DNA of 47,272 bases from Bacteroides sp. Its GTDB lineage: Bacteria; Bacteroidota; Bacteroidia; Bacteroidales; Muribaculaceae. The stretch lies in contig JAAVDD010000028.1 in NCBI GenBank assembly GCA_014801985.1, positions 1 through 47,272 of the forward strand. The letters run 5' to 3'. This document shows positions 35,202 to 44,361 of the stretch, one piece after another. Position 1 is the first letter of the stretch. Each line of letters starts with the position of its first letter. A program made the translations under genes and the position numbers. The notes under the pieces are model-generated. The model was not told where the DNA came from. It saw only the letters and a program-made list of their open reading frames with translations, and made no database searches.

Positions 35202-35222
35202 GTTATATTTCAATTATTATAA

Positions 35223-35255
35223 AAAAGTGCCGATCCTGTAAAGACCGGCACTTTT
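35223..35255. terminator. Bidirectional terminator between the deleted ATPase gene and the large surface protein
   Basis: AAAAGTGCCG (35223-35232) pairs perfectly with CGGCACTTTT (35246-35255). A-runs and T-runs at its feet let it serve both convergent genes. Confidence 0.85.
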
Positions 35256-35285
35256 CTCAATTCACATCTATATTACATAAGACCT

Positions 35286-38200
35286 TTATCTGAAAAATTT
35301 TAATGTCCTATCGCCCAGACGTATCAGGAAGACTCCTTCTCCTAAATTAGATAATGAAAGCGTGTCTCCACATCTCAAATCCTTCGGACCTATGATCAAT
35401 ATCCCTGATTCACTATAAATTGCGATTGTAATATCCTTGACAGCTATCAGATTGTCAGCGTCAATAAAACGGAATACATCCCCGATAGATACGGCATTTT
35501 CGACTCCGCTCTCTTTATCCAGCATGTAGCTGAAGCGCGATTCAGGAGAATCAAGATAACCTTCACAACGAGCGATAGCCCTTATCTCTGCATCCTCTGT
35601 AAGGAAAATGGGAGATTCGTAGCGTATTGCTGTCTCGCTGTCAGAAGGATCGGATCCATCAAGTGTGTACCATATCTCGGCATCATCAGTGGGAGAGGAG
35701 AGTTCAATACCGGTGGTAGGCAAAATTCTTGTCCCGGATTCAACGGAAGCAATTGGAGCAGCACAAGGATCGGGGGCTATGGAGAATATCAGTTTGGTTC
35801 TTGCCTCGACACCTTTAACTCCTTCCAACGACAACGTTACCACGGCCTCTCCGGGCAGCTCGGCATTAATATGCAAGGTTGTCTTGCCCTCTGCATCAAG
35901 GATCTCAGAGTTTCCTAATGTAGCTATAGGACTGCTGACAACAGCCTTCAAGACTTTACCTTCTGCAGCCTCTCCAGGATCTACAGCAACCGGCAGAACA
36001 ACATCCTCGCCTACGTATGCATATATTTCTTCCGGAACTTCTATAGAAGAAATTTCAGGCTCTACATCGAATTCCTGACTGAAAGCACTCTCCATAGGCA
36101 CACCTGCATAACTGCATACGGAAGAAGATACCATCAATGTAACCTGCTCTGATCCAAACGGGACATCGGATTCAAGGCGAGCTCCAATAGCGTAAGTCTC
36201 GCCGTCAGGAGCTTCCTCTGCGTCAATGTATGAAATCACTGTCTCAACCGCAGATCCATCAGCCATAAGGACCAGATTAGTGGAGTTCAACCGTGATGCC
36301 TGCATATACTTATCGAAAGTAACCTCCACAGATTTCTCGTAAGCCTTCACCTCTGCCACAACAGGCGCAGCCAGCCGGACAAGACCCATATTGACATCCA
36401 ATTGAGGGGGAGGAACAGGGAGCCACTCAGTGTGAGCTGTCTCATAGCCATCCTTCTCAAAACGGACCTGCCATTCTCCCGAAGGAACATCCCATTGATA
36501 CATACCTTCAGCGTCCGTGAAGAGAGGATTCTTCTGGGCATAAGCCTCTGCATCCCATTTGATGACATTCTCATATACGTCGCCGTACATATCCTCAGCC
36601 CATTCCTTATAGAAGATTGTGGCCTGAACGCCTTCAAGACGGTTGGAAGGAACAGCTTCATAGACATATCCTGACGGGTCGATCACAGGAACGGCATCAG
36701 GACAACGCGGCGACTCGCCCTCTTTACGCTCTATAGATGAAGCTGGGATCTCATCATTTACGCTGTAAAGAACGATTACGTTGACCGGAAGCCGGTTTAC
36801 ATCGTCGAAACCTGCTGCGCAAACCCAGGCATCCTGAGAGGGAAGATATTTGGAATCCATCCTCTTCACAGATCCATCGGAAAGCGAGATAAGGAAATCA
36901 AGGCTCTTCACTTCCGTTGCCTTCCCGTCGCGGAAGATAGCTTTGAATGTAAACATATCGCTGCCCGGCAGATAGGTGTATGAAGCGGGAGAGGTAGCGG
37001 CATCTACATAATTGAAATCTACAGTCGAACCTCCATTTATCATAAGCACGTCTGTAAGCTGGGCCCATTCAGGATCATAGACAGTGCGTGCAGTGGAAGT
37101 GGTGTATTGCGTGCCATCTGCAGTTACAATATCTGCATAAATCAGATGTTCTCCGCCGTCGCGAGGATCGTAAAGATCAAACGTCAGTCGCCAGTCTCCA
37201 TTCGTCAAGGATCGTGCGCGTCCAACAAGCACCTCATTATCATACACCTTTACTTCACTGAGAGGAGTGGCGCATCCACGCACAGTAATGCGGGGCACAT
37301 AAGTGTAATCAGGAGCGGACAGAGAGAAATCGGATGCAGAAAGCTGCAATGAACCAATCGGCTGCACTATCTTCTCGCCGTCAAGCATAAACTCGACGCT
37401 GGCGCTAATACGGTAGTTGCCGCTCACCCGGGGAACAACACAGAATCTCGGACTGGCATCTGCTACCGGAAGATCGACCGACAGCGAGCGATCAGAAATT
37501 GTTGTGAAATTCGATCCTCCGCCTCCTACAAGTAAAGACTTATCTACATAGTCTATTCCTTCAGGAAGGGTGAAAATGATTTTCACCTTATCTATCTGCC
37601 ATGCATAGTCAGGAAGGAAATCAACCTTGGCACGTACCGTTACATTTTGCCCTACATTAACGGAAGTCTTGTTGAGACCAAGCATCGTTTCCGGACCGGT
37701 GTAATAGAATTTCGATTCATCGAAAGCTCCTATCTTCCCTAAATCTACGGAAGAGATAAATCCGTCTTCCACTTCGCAATCCTTCATCACGTAATCCGTT
37801 CCGGCAGAAAGTCGGCTCCCTGAGAGTTCAGAAAGCGAACCGGCTCCGGAATAAAGGCTGCTGTTCATCATTCCGACTACTGTATATTTTCCGGATGGAA
37901 GCGCTAAGAAGGAGGCCTCTCCATCCGGAGCAAAATCGGAACGCTTCACCAATGCGCCCTTTTCATTATATAGGAGCGCAACATATTCTTTATCCTTATC
38001 TCCTGTGGACTGAACTTTAATATCTCCGGCACGAAGGAAGGTCAAGCTCACATTGCCTGATCCGCCGCTTAATTTTACATCAGCGGCATCCGGACAGAAG
38101 TTGGCATCTCGCGGAAGGGCGACAATACGCAATGAAGCATCGTCATCCACTCCGTCAAGCAGCCTGAGACGAGGATAACGGACACGATAATTCTCAACGC

Positions 38201-40238
38201 TTCTTCCGGTTCCGGAATCCGTTATCAGGAATTTCACGTTAGCTGTGTCTTCAAATGGCTTTAAATCATGCTTCTCCCCTTTCTTGACATTTTGAGCCGT
38301 AAGAAGGGTAAGCTCGATGTCCGCACCATATATAGGCTTTATTCCGACAGGAACACGACCGGCAAGATCTTTGACAGTGGAAAACTTTACAGTCTCCTCA
38401 ATATGATCCGGTGAACCTGCCGTGAGCGTTCCTTCCTGATCAAGCATCTCAATAGAGAAAGCGCCATCTGAATCAGTGGTGGCTGTAACTGAATTTATCT
38501 CCCCGTTAATGGTCTGGGTGACTGTTACGTATGCTCCGCCTACATTCTCCCCTGTGGATGAATCCACCACCCTGCCTACAAACGTATCACGTGTCAGAGC
38601 CTTTAATGTTACAAGATGAGAATTGCCGCTTTCCTTAACAGTTATCTCTCCCATTTCAGGAGCTGCATAGGCTAAAGCCATCTCTCGCTCGGGAAGGATT
38701 TCATAGAACAATCTCTCTCCTTCAACTCTGCCTGACAATGTGGATCCTGAAGAAAGGAATTTGTGGTAAGTATCAAACCAGTTGATCTGAGCCTTATCCG
38801 TAAGATCCTTTCCATCAGAACCTGCAATGGAAAGATCGACATTCTGAAGAGACTTGAGGTTTTCAAACTCATAATCCATCCCCTCCTGAGGCATTTCACA
38901 ATCTGTCAGGCTTCCAAGCGTCTGCCCGGAAGGTGAAAGGGCATAAAGAGAATACTTCATGCCGGGCATGAGGTTTCCGAAGATGTAGCGTGTCCTGGAG
39001 GGAGTAACAATGAGCCGCATGCTCTGGCCCGTGGCAAGGTTATTGAGCTGAAGCGACGCATTGACATATCGTCCGTCCGCTGCATCGGCAGGAAGATCCA
39101 CACGCAAGGTCGTAGAGGCCTCATCCAGAGCCATCAAACGGAAGTTTTTCCAAACCTCTGCCTCGCCGTAAAGGTCAAGGGAGGAGGAATAGACCCTTAC
39201 CGCCATTGTTTCCGGAACATTCCCGAAGACTCCATAGTCCATGCTCGGAGGCATAGCGGCATAACATACAGTCTCCAGCAGGTTCGGGCAATCATTGAAA
39301 GCATAATATTCCATCCTTGTTATGGAAGAAGGAAGGATGAGCTTTGTGAGGGCCGAATGGCTGGAACAGGTATAGTAAGGAACGTTATCGGCTCCGGAAG
39401 TGCGGCTGAAATCTGCTTCGGTCAGACCCGGCAAAGATCCTATCACCCCTATGTCATGCGGGCTGATCTTGCCAATGACCGTAAGAGTGTTCACCAGCTC
39501 CGGACGGTCGCCTGTAAGCCGGCTGATGGTGCTCCAGAGATCTCCGGGATTGAAATGGTCGATCACAAGATCTCCAAGAGCCTCGTTCCAATTGTTTGTG
39601 CCGGGATCATCGGGACTTACAGGATTATATACAAACTGGGCTGTATAGCTCAGGTTCTTATCCTCCATCTTTATCTCAAGAGCCGGATTCACAGAAATGA
39701 TCTTGCCCTCCTGTTTCCAGCATGAGAACTTATAGCCGGAATTGGCATACGCATATACCGAACCGGATTCTCCCTCTTTCATCAGGAAGTTGGAATTGCT
39801 CACATGGCCTCCCTGCGAAGGGGTGCAATAGATATTGACCCTATGGGTATAGCCGTCAAAGAATGGATCTTCCGGGTTAGTGGGATCATAGCTCGGATTG
39901 AAGTCATACCATGCCGTAAGCTTCACATTGCGGGCCGGCATCTCAAAATAAAAGCTTCGATCCGTGCTGACCACCTCATCTCCTTCCATCCAGCATCGAA
40001 AATCATAGCCGATATGGTCGGAAGCATATATTCGTATCTCCTCGCCGGTCTTATGCAACGAGCGTCCGGAAGGGCTGACTCCTCCCAACCTGGAGGGACT
40101 CGACTCCACCTCCAGGCTGAACATTGCTTCGGGATCAGGAGGGCTGACAGGGTCATAACCCTGACCGTTACCTCCCGTGACGGCCCATGCGCAAGCAATG
40201 CTGACAGCGGCGAGTATGGTTATTATTATCTTTTTCAT
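35286..40238 (-). CDS. Very large secreted multidomain protein with type IX-like C-terminal domain
   Basis: This 1650-aa protein has a signal peptide (about 1-19). Two InlB/Flg_new-like repeats follow (about 40-112 and 130-202), each rich in Gly/Tyr and ending before a YDPTNPEDP-type linker; similar linkers occur at 28-36, 117-125 and 204-212. An LRR_5-like segment lies at about 285-372 (KLILPSSITRMEYYAFNDCP), a carboxypeptidase-regulatory-like domain near 545-610 (GRVVDSSTGENVGGAYVTV), a bacterial Ig-like and beta-rich middle, and a chitobiase C-terminal-like domain near the end (AEIWYTLDGSDPSDSET). The last 70 residues (ending LGEGVFLIRLGDRTLKFFR) resemble a type IX secretion C-terminal domain. 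It follows the LRR protein after 32 bp, so they form one operon. Adhesion or matrix binding is likely; no enzyme site is visible. Confidence 0.8.
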   Translation of the reverse strand: MKKIIITILAAVSIACAWAVTGGNGQGYDPVSPPDPEAMFSLEVESSPSRLGGVSPSGRSLHKTGEEIRIYASDHIGYDFRCWMEGDEVVSTDRSFYFEMPARNVKLTAWYDFNPSYDPTNPEDPFFDGYTHRVNIYCTPSQGGHVSNSNFLMKEGESGSVYAYANSGYKFSCWKQEGKIISVNPALEIKMEDKNLSYTAQFVYNPVSPDDPGTNNWNEALGDLVIDHFNPGDLWSTISRLTGDRPELVNTLTVIGKISPHDIGVIGSLPGLTEADFSRTSGADNVPYYTCSSHSALTKLILPSSITRMEYYAFNDCPNLLETVCYAAMPPSMDYGVFGNVPETMAVRVYSSSLDLYGEAEVWKNFRLMALDEASTTLRVDLPADAADGRYVNASLQLNNLATGQSMRLIVTPSRTRYIFGNLMPGMKYSLYALSPSGQTLGSLTDCEMPQEGMDYEFENLKSLQNVDLSIAGSDGKDLTDKAQINWFDTYHKFLSSGSTLSGRVEGERLFYEILPEREMALAYAAPEMGEITVKESGNSHLVTLKALTRDTFVGRVVDSSTGENVGGAYVTVTQTINGEINSVTATTDSDGAFSIEMLDQEGTLTAGSPDHIEETVKFSTVKDLAGRVPVGIKPIYGADIELTLLTAQNVKKGEKHDLKPFEDTANVKFLITDSGTGRSVENYRVRYPRLRLLDGVDDDASLRIVALPRDANFCPDAADVKLSGGSGNVSLTFLRAGDIKVQSTGDKDKEYVALLYNEKGALVKRSDFAPDGEASFLALPSGKYTVVGMMNSSLYSGAGSLSELSGSRLSAGTDYVMKDCEVEDGFISSVDLGKIGAFDESKFYYTGPETMLGLNKTSVNVGQNVTVRAKVDFLPDYAWQIDKVKIIFTLPEGIDYVDKSLLVGGGGSNFTTISDRSLSVDLPVADASPRFCVVPRVSGNYRISASVEFMLDGEKIVQPIGSLQLSASDFSLSAPDYTYVPRITVRGCATPLSEVKVYDNEVLVGRARSLTNGDWRLTFDLYDPRDGGEHLIYADIVTADGTQYTTSTARTVYDPEWAQLTDVLMINGGSTVDFNYVDAATSPASYTYLPGSDMFTFKAIFRDGKATEVKSLDFLISLSDGSVKRMDSKYLPSQDAWVCAAGFDDVNRLPVNVIVLYSVNDEIPASSIERKEGESPRCPDAVPVIDPSGYVYEAVPSNRLEGVQATIFYKEWAEDMYGDVYENVIKWDAEAYAQKNPLFTDAEGMYQWDVPSGEWQVRFEKDGYETAHTEWLPVPPPQLDVNMGLVRLAAPVVAEVKAYEKSVEVTFDKYMQASRLNSTNLVLMADGSAVETVISYIDAEEAPDGETYAIGARLESDVPFGSEQVTLMVSSSVCSYAGVPMESAFSQEFDVEPEISSIEVPEEIYAYVGEDVVLPVAVDPGEAAEGKVLKAVVSSPIATLGNSEILDAEGKTTLHINAELPGEAVVTLSLEGVKGVEARTKLIFSIAPDPCAAPIASVESGTRILPTTGIELSSPTDDAEIWYTLDGSDPSDSETAIRYESPIFLTEDAEIRAIARCEGYLDSPESRFSYMLDKESGVENAVSIGDVFRFIDADNLIAVKDITIAIYSESGILIIGPKDLRCGDTLSLSNLGEGVFLIRLGDRTLKFFR

Positions 40239-40270
40239 TTCTCAAATTTTAAGCCAATGAATAGCTTTAC

Positions 40271-43200
40271 TTAACGGATTATAATTTTTCTTACAACCTC
40301 ACCCGCCTTAACTGCATATACACCTTCAGGCAGCGTTGCAATGAAGGAAGCTGAAGTTACGGAAGCAAATACCTTGCCGTCGGCTGCGACCACTGTAATC
40401 TCCACCTCTGCCGGAGCTGTGATGTTCAGGACATTCCCTTCTGTTGAAATTACCGTTCCTGCCACCGCTGATTCCTCAATTCCTGTCTCTACACCGCCGC
40501 GACGGAGCTTAAGCATGAAGCGTCCTTCGTTGATACCGGCATCCGCTGTGAAGATATAGTCTGAATCAGTGATCTGGGTCTCTGTGCCTTTCAGGTTATC
40601 AATGAGGAATGCTGTATAATCTTCAAGACCGCTTCCTGCAAGGGAGAAGGAATATTCACCCTTCTTTGGAGCATAGAAACCGATGTTATAAACTCCCTCA
40701 CCTAACGGACGCTCATCGATTGCCATGCGGCTGCGGTCGTTCATGATGAATACCTGAGGAACATTAGTGTTGGTGCTCATGAACTTTGAAGCGTCACGAT
40801 TAGACTCATAGCCTGTTGAGGCATCCTCGTTCACCACCAGACGTGTACGGTCGATATGTGTGCCATCGCTTATCATAAGGTTGAAGAGCGAGCGGTTCTC
40901 CTTGATGGTTGTGCGAGCCATTGCGCGAGTTTTTGAAGCAGTCTCGGTTTCTGCAGGTTCCGCAGCAAGCGCTTCTGCCGCAGTAACGCCGCGTCCCCAG
41001 GCATCGAGTGTAAGCACATCTCCGCCTTCAATCTCCTGAAGCTGCACAAAGAAGGCCTGGAAAGGATCTAATGCCAATTCATCATCAATGGTTGAATAAG
41101 CCATATAGGTTGAACCGTTCCACACAGTAATCGGAGCATCAAATTCTATTGCTTTCAACGAGAGATAAGCAGGATAGGGATTGCCTACAAGATTCCAGTG
41201 AGCATTATGAGCAAATTCTGAGGGATATGATTTGAGAGCAGTTTCAACCTTGTTGAATTCAAAGAAACGGTCATCCCCGTCAGTGCGTCGGAAAGTGAAA
41301 TCAATATTCTCTTTTCCCTCCTTGTCGCAATGGAAGATATAACCCTCGCCGGCTTTCAGGACATCATCCTCTTTAAGGTTCTCCCAAGTCTCGCCGTTCA
41401 TAGCTGCACGGTTATCACCTGAATAATGACGCACAACCCAAAGGGCTTCATCCTCGACCTCAATATCCTTTACCCTAACATCGAATGGCAAGGAGATGAA
41501 ATGCCATCTTCCTCGCTGAAGGGAGACATGAAGCGTTACATCCTCTGCTGTTACCGTAGATTTAGGGAGGAATGTACATCCACTGTAACCGGCATAGTAA
41601 TATCCATGCCCGAAGCCTCCCGACATCTTGAATAAACCGGTGTTAAGGTCGGTTTTACGCTTAACTGTGAGTGAACTCCCACCATACATCATTCCTTCAG
41701 TAATCTCCACCTTTGCTTTCTCGGCTAATCCTTTCTCGCTCCGGAGATTGAAGGGTCGGTCCACAGTCAGTTCCTCCAAATCCTCTTCCATAGGAACAAT
41801 ATTGGGACAGGCAACCCATGCGTCGCTCAACAGATAGTCGTTATATGTGAGTGCAGGCACAAACACTTTTGCATTGCGGAGACTCTCATCTCCAAAACCA
41901 CTTTTATCCAATGGGAAAAGATACTTCACAACAATGGTATCAGGACTTACATAACCAATTGAAGAGTCATAGCTATTGGAGAATTGAACATTGTTATTAG
42001 AAGAAAACTCTATATATTTTAAATTCGAATTATAGCTGAACACATTAGTTGATAATCTATAGTCACTATTCGGAAGCTTCAATCTCCTCAAATCACAACT
42101 ATTGAAGGCGTAAGACTCTATATTACTTAGAGATTCTCCGAACTTAACCTCCCTTAAATTGCTATTGGATTCAAATGCCTCATATCCAATTGCCTGAATC
42201 GAATTAAGATTGATGGTATCTAACTGACATGAGTAAAAAGATTGGTAGCCAATTTGAGATACAGAGTCAAGGTTTATCTTCCTAATCCTTGATGAGCTAA
42301 ATGCATATTGGTCAATTTCTTTTAAAGATCCCGGTAACTGAATTGAATCCAAGGAGCGAGTGTTATTGAATGCATACCCGCCAATCGAAGTGACCCCGGC
42401 AGGAATATTGATTGAGTCAAGGGCAACACAGTTTTGGAATGCCTTTGTTCCAATCGTAGTGATTGTTCCGGTTTCCGGCAGCTTGACAACCCGCAGATAT
42501 TCCAATTCGTTACAGCCTGATACTTCCTTCAGCCCTGTTGTTTCGCTTAGGTCAAGAACCTCAAGATTTGGGAGGCGACGGAAGAATCGAAGGTCTTCTG
42601 AATTAGGCTTGCCGGTTACGATCACCCATTTCACCTCCTGAAGGTTCGGGGCAATCTTGGAAAGCTCCTCTGCTAATGTGCCCGGCTCTTCTACATTCAC
42701 GTAAGTTGGAGAAAGAGGGGTATTTGAGCGAACCACCAACGTATAGTCAGAATAATTGCTCTTCACGTATTCACGATATGTATCAAGAAGATCATCATCA
42801 ACGTAAAGTATTATCTTTCCTTTAGAATATTCATCGCAATAGAACGCGGGGGGTGTCTGGCTGCTCAAATGGAAATTATGTGCCTTTGTGTCGAATTTAC
42901 CTGTCCATTGAATAGATGTTATATCTTCAGGAAGGTAGATATCAGTCAAAGTGGAAGGAGTAACAGATAAATTATAGTTATTATTTATCTCTGCCAACTC
43001 CTCTGCTGTCAACTGAGGGAAGGATGTCCGGAGACCCTCGTTCAGCAGATCGTGACAGAAACAGGCAGCATTTATGTCCAACACAAGATATGCCTGTTCC
43101 CCGTTTTCATCCTTAGAGCCTTCGCACTCCGCAGGAATTTCAATCTTTACACGAGAAGGGAGATTTACATAAGATTTGTAGGTCTTAACTCCAACGATAG

Positions 43201-43537
43201 AGCTGCTGCTTACTTCAAAAGTCTTTTTACCCTCCCAATAATCCTCCTGGACTTCAGCATTTACCATAAAGCCATATACCTCTCCGGTGTTGGGATCCGT
43301 AAAGGTATAGTTTGCGCCGTAAATCCCGGATGTATCATTCGGGATGATCAAGAGGGTGTCAAGAGAATTGACACTGCGCGGAGCTTTCGCCTTACGCATC
43401 TCATTGCTGTTGACACTGATGTTCCGGCTGCCGGCATTTTTCTCTATTGCACCGGGAGCCGCTGAGGGGCCTGTAAGCATTGAAGCCACTCCGAAGAGGG
43501 CAACCGACAGACCCGCTGTTAGGACTAATCGTTTCAT
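40271..43537 (-). CDS. Large secreted BspA-like leucine-rich-repeat protein
   Basis: This 1088-aa protein has a signal peptide (about 1-24) and a central block of LRR_5 (BspA-like) repeats at about 320-525, such as LPGSLKEIDQYAFSSSRIRKINL and IGYQSFYSCQLDTINL. A long region with YSGDNRAAMNG and EGVYNIGFYAPKKGEYSF follows. The end (about 1016-1088, EITVVAADGKVFASVTS to VVRKIIIR) is a type IX-like C-terminal domain of the kind shared with its operon partner. BspA-like proteins are surface adhesins in oral and gut Bacteroidetes. The LRR part of the gene is clearly richer in A/T than the rest. A long structured leader lies upstream. Confidence 0.85.
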   Translation of the reverse strand: MKRLVLTAGLSVALFGVASMLTGPSAAPGAIEKNAGSRNISVNSNEMRKAKAPRSVNSLDTLLIIPNDTSGIYGANYTFTDPNTGEVYGFMVNAEVQEDYWEGKKTFEVSSSSIVGVKTYKSYVNLPSRVKIEIPAECEGSKDENGEQAYLVLDINAACFCHDLLNEGLRTSFPQLTAEELAEINNNYNLSVTPSTLTDIYLPEDITSIQWTGKFDTKAHNFHLSSQTPPAFYCDEYSKGKIILYVDDDLLDTYREYVKSNYSDYTLVVRSNTPLSPTYVNVEEPGTLAEELSKIAPNLQEVKWVIVTGKPNSEDLRFFRRLPNLEVLDLSETTGLKEVSGCNELEYLRVVKLPETGTITTIGTKAFQNCVALDSINIPAGVTSIGGYAFNNTRSLDSIQLPGSLKEIDQYAFSSSRIRKINLDSVSQIGYQSFYSCQLDTINLNSIQAIGYEAFESNSNLREVKFGESLSNIESYAFNSCDLRRLKLPNSDYRLSTNVFSYNSNLKYIEFSSNNNVQFSNSYDSSIGYVSPDTIVVKYLFPLDKSGFGDESLRNAKVFVPALTYNDYLLSDAWVACPNIVPMEEDLEELTVDRPFNLRSEKGLAEKAKVEITEGMMYGGSSLTVKRKTDLNTGLFKMSGGFGHGYYYAGYSGCTFLPKSTVTAEDVTLHVSLQRGRWHFISLPFDVRVKDIEVEDEALWVVRHYSGDNRAAMNGETWENLKEDDVLKAGEGYIFHCDKEGKENIDFTFRRTDGDDRFFEFNKVETALKSYPSEFAHNAHWNLVGNPYPAYLSLKAIEFDAPITVWNGSTYMAYSTIDDELALDPFQAFFVQLQEIEGGDVLTLDAWGRGVTAAEALAAEPAETETASKTRAMARTTIKENRSLFNLMISDGTHIDRTRLVVNEDASTGYESNRDASKFMSTNTNVPQVFIMNDRSRMAIDERPLGEGVYNIGFYAPKKGEYSFSLAGSGLEDYTAFLIDNLKGTETQITDSDYIFTADAGINEGRFMLKLRRGGVETGIEESAVAGTVISTEGNVLNITAPAEVEITVVAADGKVFASVTSASFIATLPEGVYAVKAGEVVRKIIIR

Positions 43538-43586
43538 ATAATTATATTTTATTGGAAAATTAATTTGTTCCTTTAATTGTATTCAG

Positions 43587-43621
43587 GTATTATGGGTGAG
43601 CGAAAAGCTCCCCCATAATAC
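43587..43621 (-). promoter_or_regulatory. Long hairpin in the region upstream of the LRR protein
   Basis: On the - strand GTATTATGGG-GGAGC pairs with GCTC-ACCCATAATAC around TTTTC: 10 bp, one mismatch, then 4 bp. No T-run follows on either strand, so it may be a regulatory or stabilising hairpin, lying between the structured segment (43708-44020) and the start codon at 43537. Confidence 0.5.
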
Positions 43622-43677
43622 TTAAAAGTAAATTAGTGATTTATTATATTTAGTTGCTGTTTATTCTCTTTTCCTTA

Positions 43678-43688
43678 CCAATTCAATT
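43678..43688. repeat. Left copy of an 11-bp direct repeat bordering the structured segment
   Basis: CCAATTCAATT, repeated exactly at 44021-44031, 343 bp away. The second copy abuts the outer stem of the structured segment. Confidence 0.75.
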
Positions 43689-43707
43689 CCATTGCCTCCC
43701 GGACCTA

Positions 43708-44020
43708 CGGAGACAGGTTAGTCAATAACAAAGAAAGCGCAAGGTCCGCCTGAGCTGTCCGTCCACAGTCAGAGGCCTTCGCATTGCCTGAATCAGTAGA
43801 ACAGACAACTGCAGAGCCCTTGCGCTGATATGTATATACGCTCACAGACCCGATACTCGCGTATCAGGTCCGGGAACTGTATCGATATACATATTCCACA
43901 TTGGCACGTGCAGCTATCTCATTCCTGACTGATTCTGAAAGTTGCGAAGTTTCTGACTGTCAGAAAGAGCGCTGAGTGTCGCTTCTTATGTTATTTGTAA
44001 GCTCTCACTTCTCCTGTCCG
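43708..44020 (-). ncRNA. Candidate structured RNA of unknown type
   Basis: The segment has no long ORF, but it folds densely on paper. Outer stem CGGAGACAGG (43708-43717) with CCTGTCCG (44013-44020). GCGCAAGG (43737-43744) with CCTTGCGC (43818-43825), enclosing TGTCCGTCC/GAACAGACA (43756-43764 and 43799-43807). ATATGTATAT (43828-43837) with ATATACATAT (43885-43894), enclosing ACAG/CTGT and ACCCGATAC/GTATCAGGT (43848-43856 and 43861-43869), whose loop on the - strand is GCGA, a GNRA tetraloop. The GNRA loop is only present on the - strand, which supports that orientation. It does not match RNase P RNA, tmRNA, SRP RNA or 6S RNA motifs that I know. It could be an independent RNA or the leader of the LRR gene. 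Confidence 0.45.
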
Positions 44021-44031
44021 CCAATTCAATT
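44021..44031. repeat. Right copy of an 11-bp direct repeat bordering the structured segment
   Basis: CCAATTCAATT, identical to 43678-43688 and directly next to the outer stem end at 44020. Could be a target-site duplication or part of the RNA fold. Confidence 0.75.
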
Positions 44032-44067
44032 TTTAGCGAGCATTTGATGTCGTGAGGGTTACAAATG

Positions 44068-44132
44068 CAAATATACAAACTTTTCCATAAATATCTATAT
44101 CATTTTGCATTTATTTTTCATTTGCAAAGTTA
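44068..44132 (-). promoter_or_regulatory. Two possible -7 boxes upstream of the structured segment
   Basis: TATATTTG (44075-44068) and TAACTTTG (44132-44125) on the - strand match TAnnTTTG. The second has TTTC rather than TTTG at 20 bp upstream; the first has no -33 match. Either would transcribe the structured segment and then the LRR gene. Confidence 0.35.
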
Positions 44133-44213
44133 ATATCCGGCGAATTGCTCTGAAAGTCCTTTCCAGTCCTTTTCAAAAAACCTCTATAAACACTCCTCTT
44201 AGGGAAAAATATA

Positions 44214-44345
44214 ATGACTCTCGAAAAGATTAATATAGCCGAGGGTGAACCGCTGTATCTTGACAACCTTATCCATGAGGGGAAACCATAGGGGGTATAT
44301 GTCTGCGGACGCCGATCGGAAATCACCTTCATCCGTGAAGAATAG
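44214..44345 (+). pseudogene. Short broken reading frame
   Basis: ATG at 44214 opens MTLEKINIAEGEPLYLDNLI and stops at TAG 44289-44291, but the same frame continues as GVYVCGRRSEITFIREE to TAG 44343. The codon pattern looks coding on both sides of the stop, so this may be a decayed small gene or the remains of a longer one. Family unknown. The 80-codon frame on the opposite strand is likely a shadow. Confidence 0.25.
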
Positions 44346-44361
44346 GGTCTCATTCAATCCC

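Noticed and set aside
43700..44030. Structured segment as RNase P RNA, tmRNA, SRP RNA or 6S RNA
   Set aside because: The conserved words I would expect (GAGGAAAGTC and ACAGAAA for RNase P, the tRNA-like ends and tag of tmRNA, the GGAA loop region of SRP RNA) are not present on either strand, and the fold differs from the long rod of 6S RNA.
44111..44353. 80-codon - strand frame near the structured segment
   Set aside because: No motif, and it overlaps the possible promoter boxes and the coding-like frame on the + strand.
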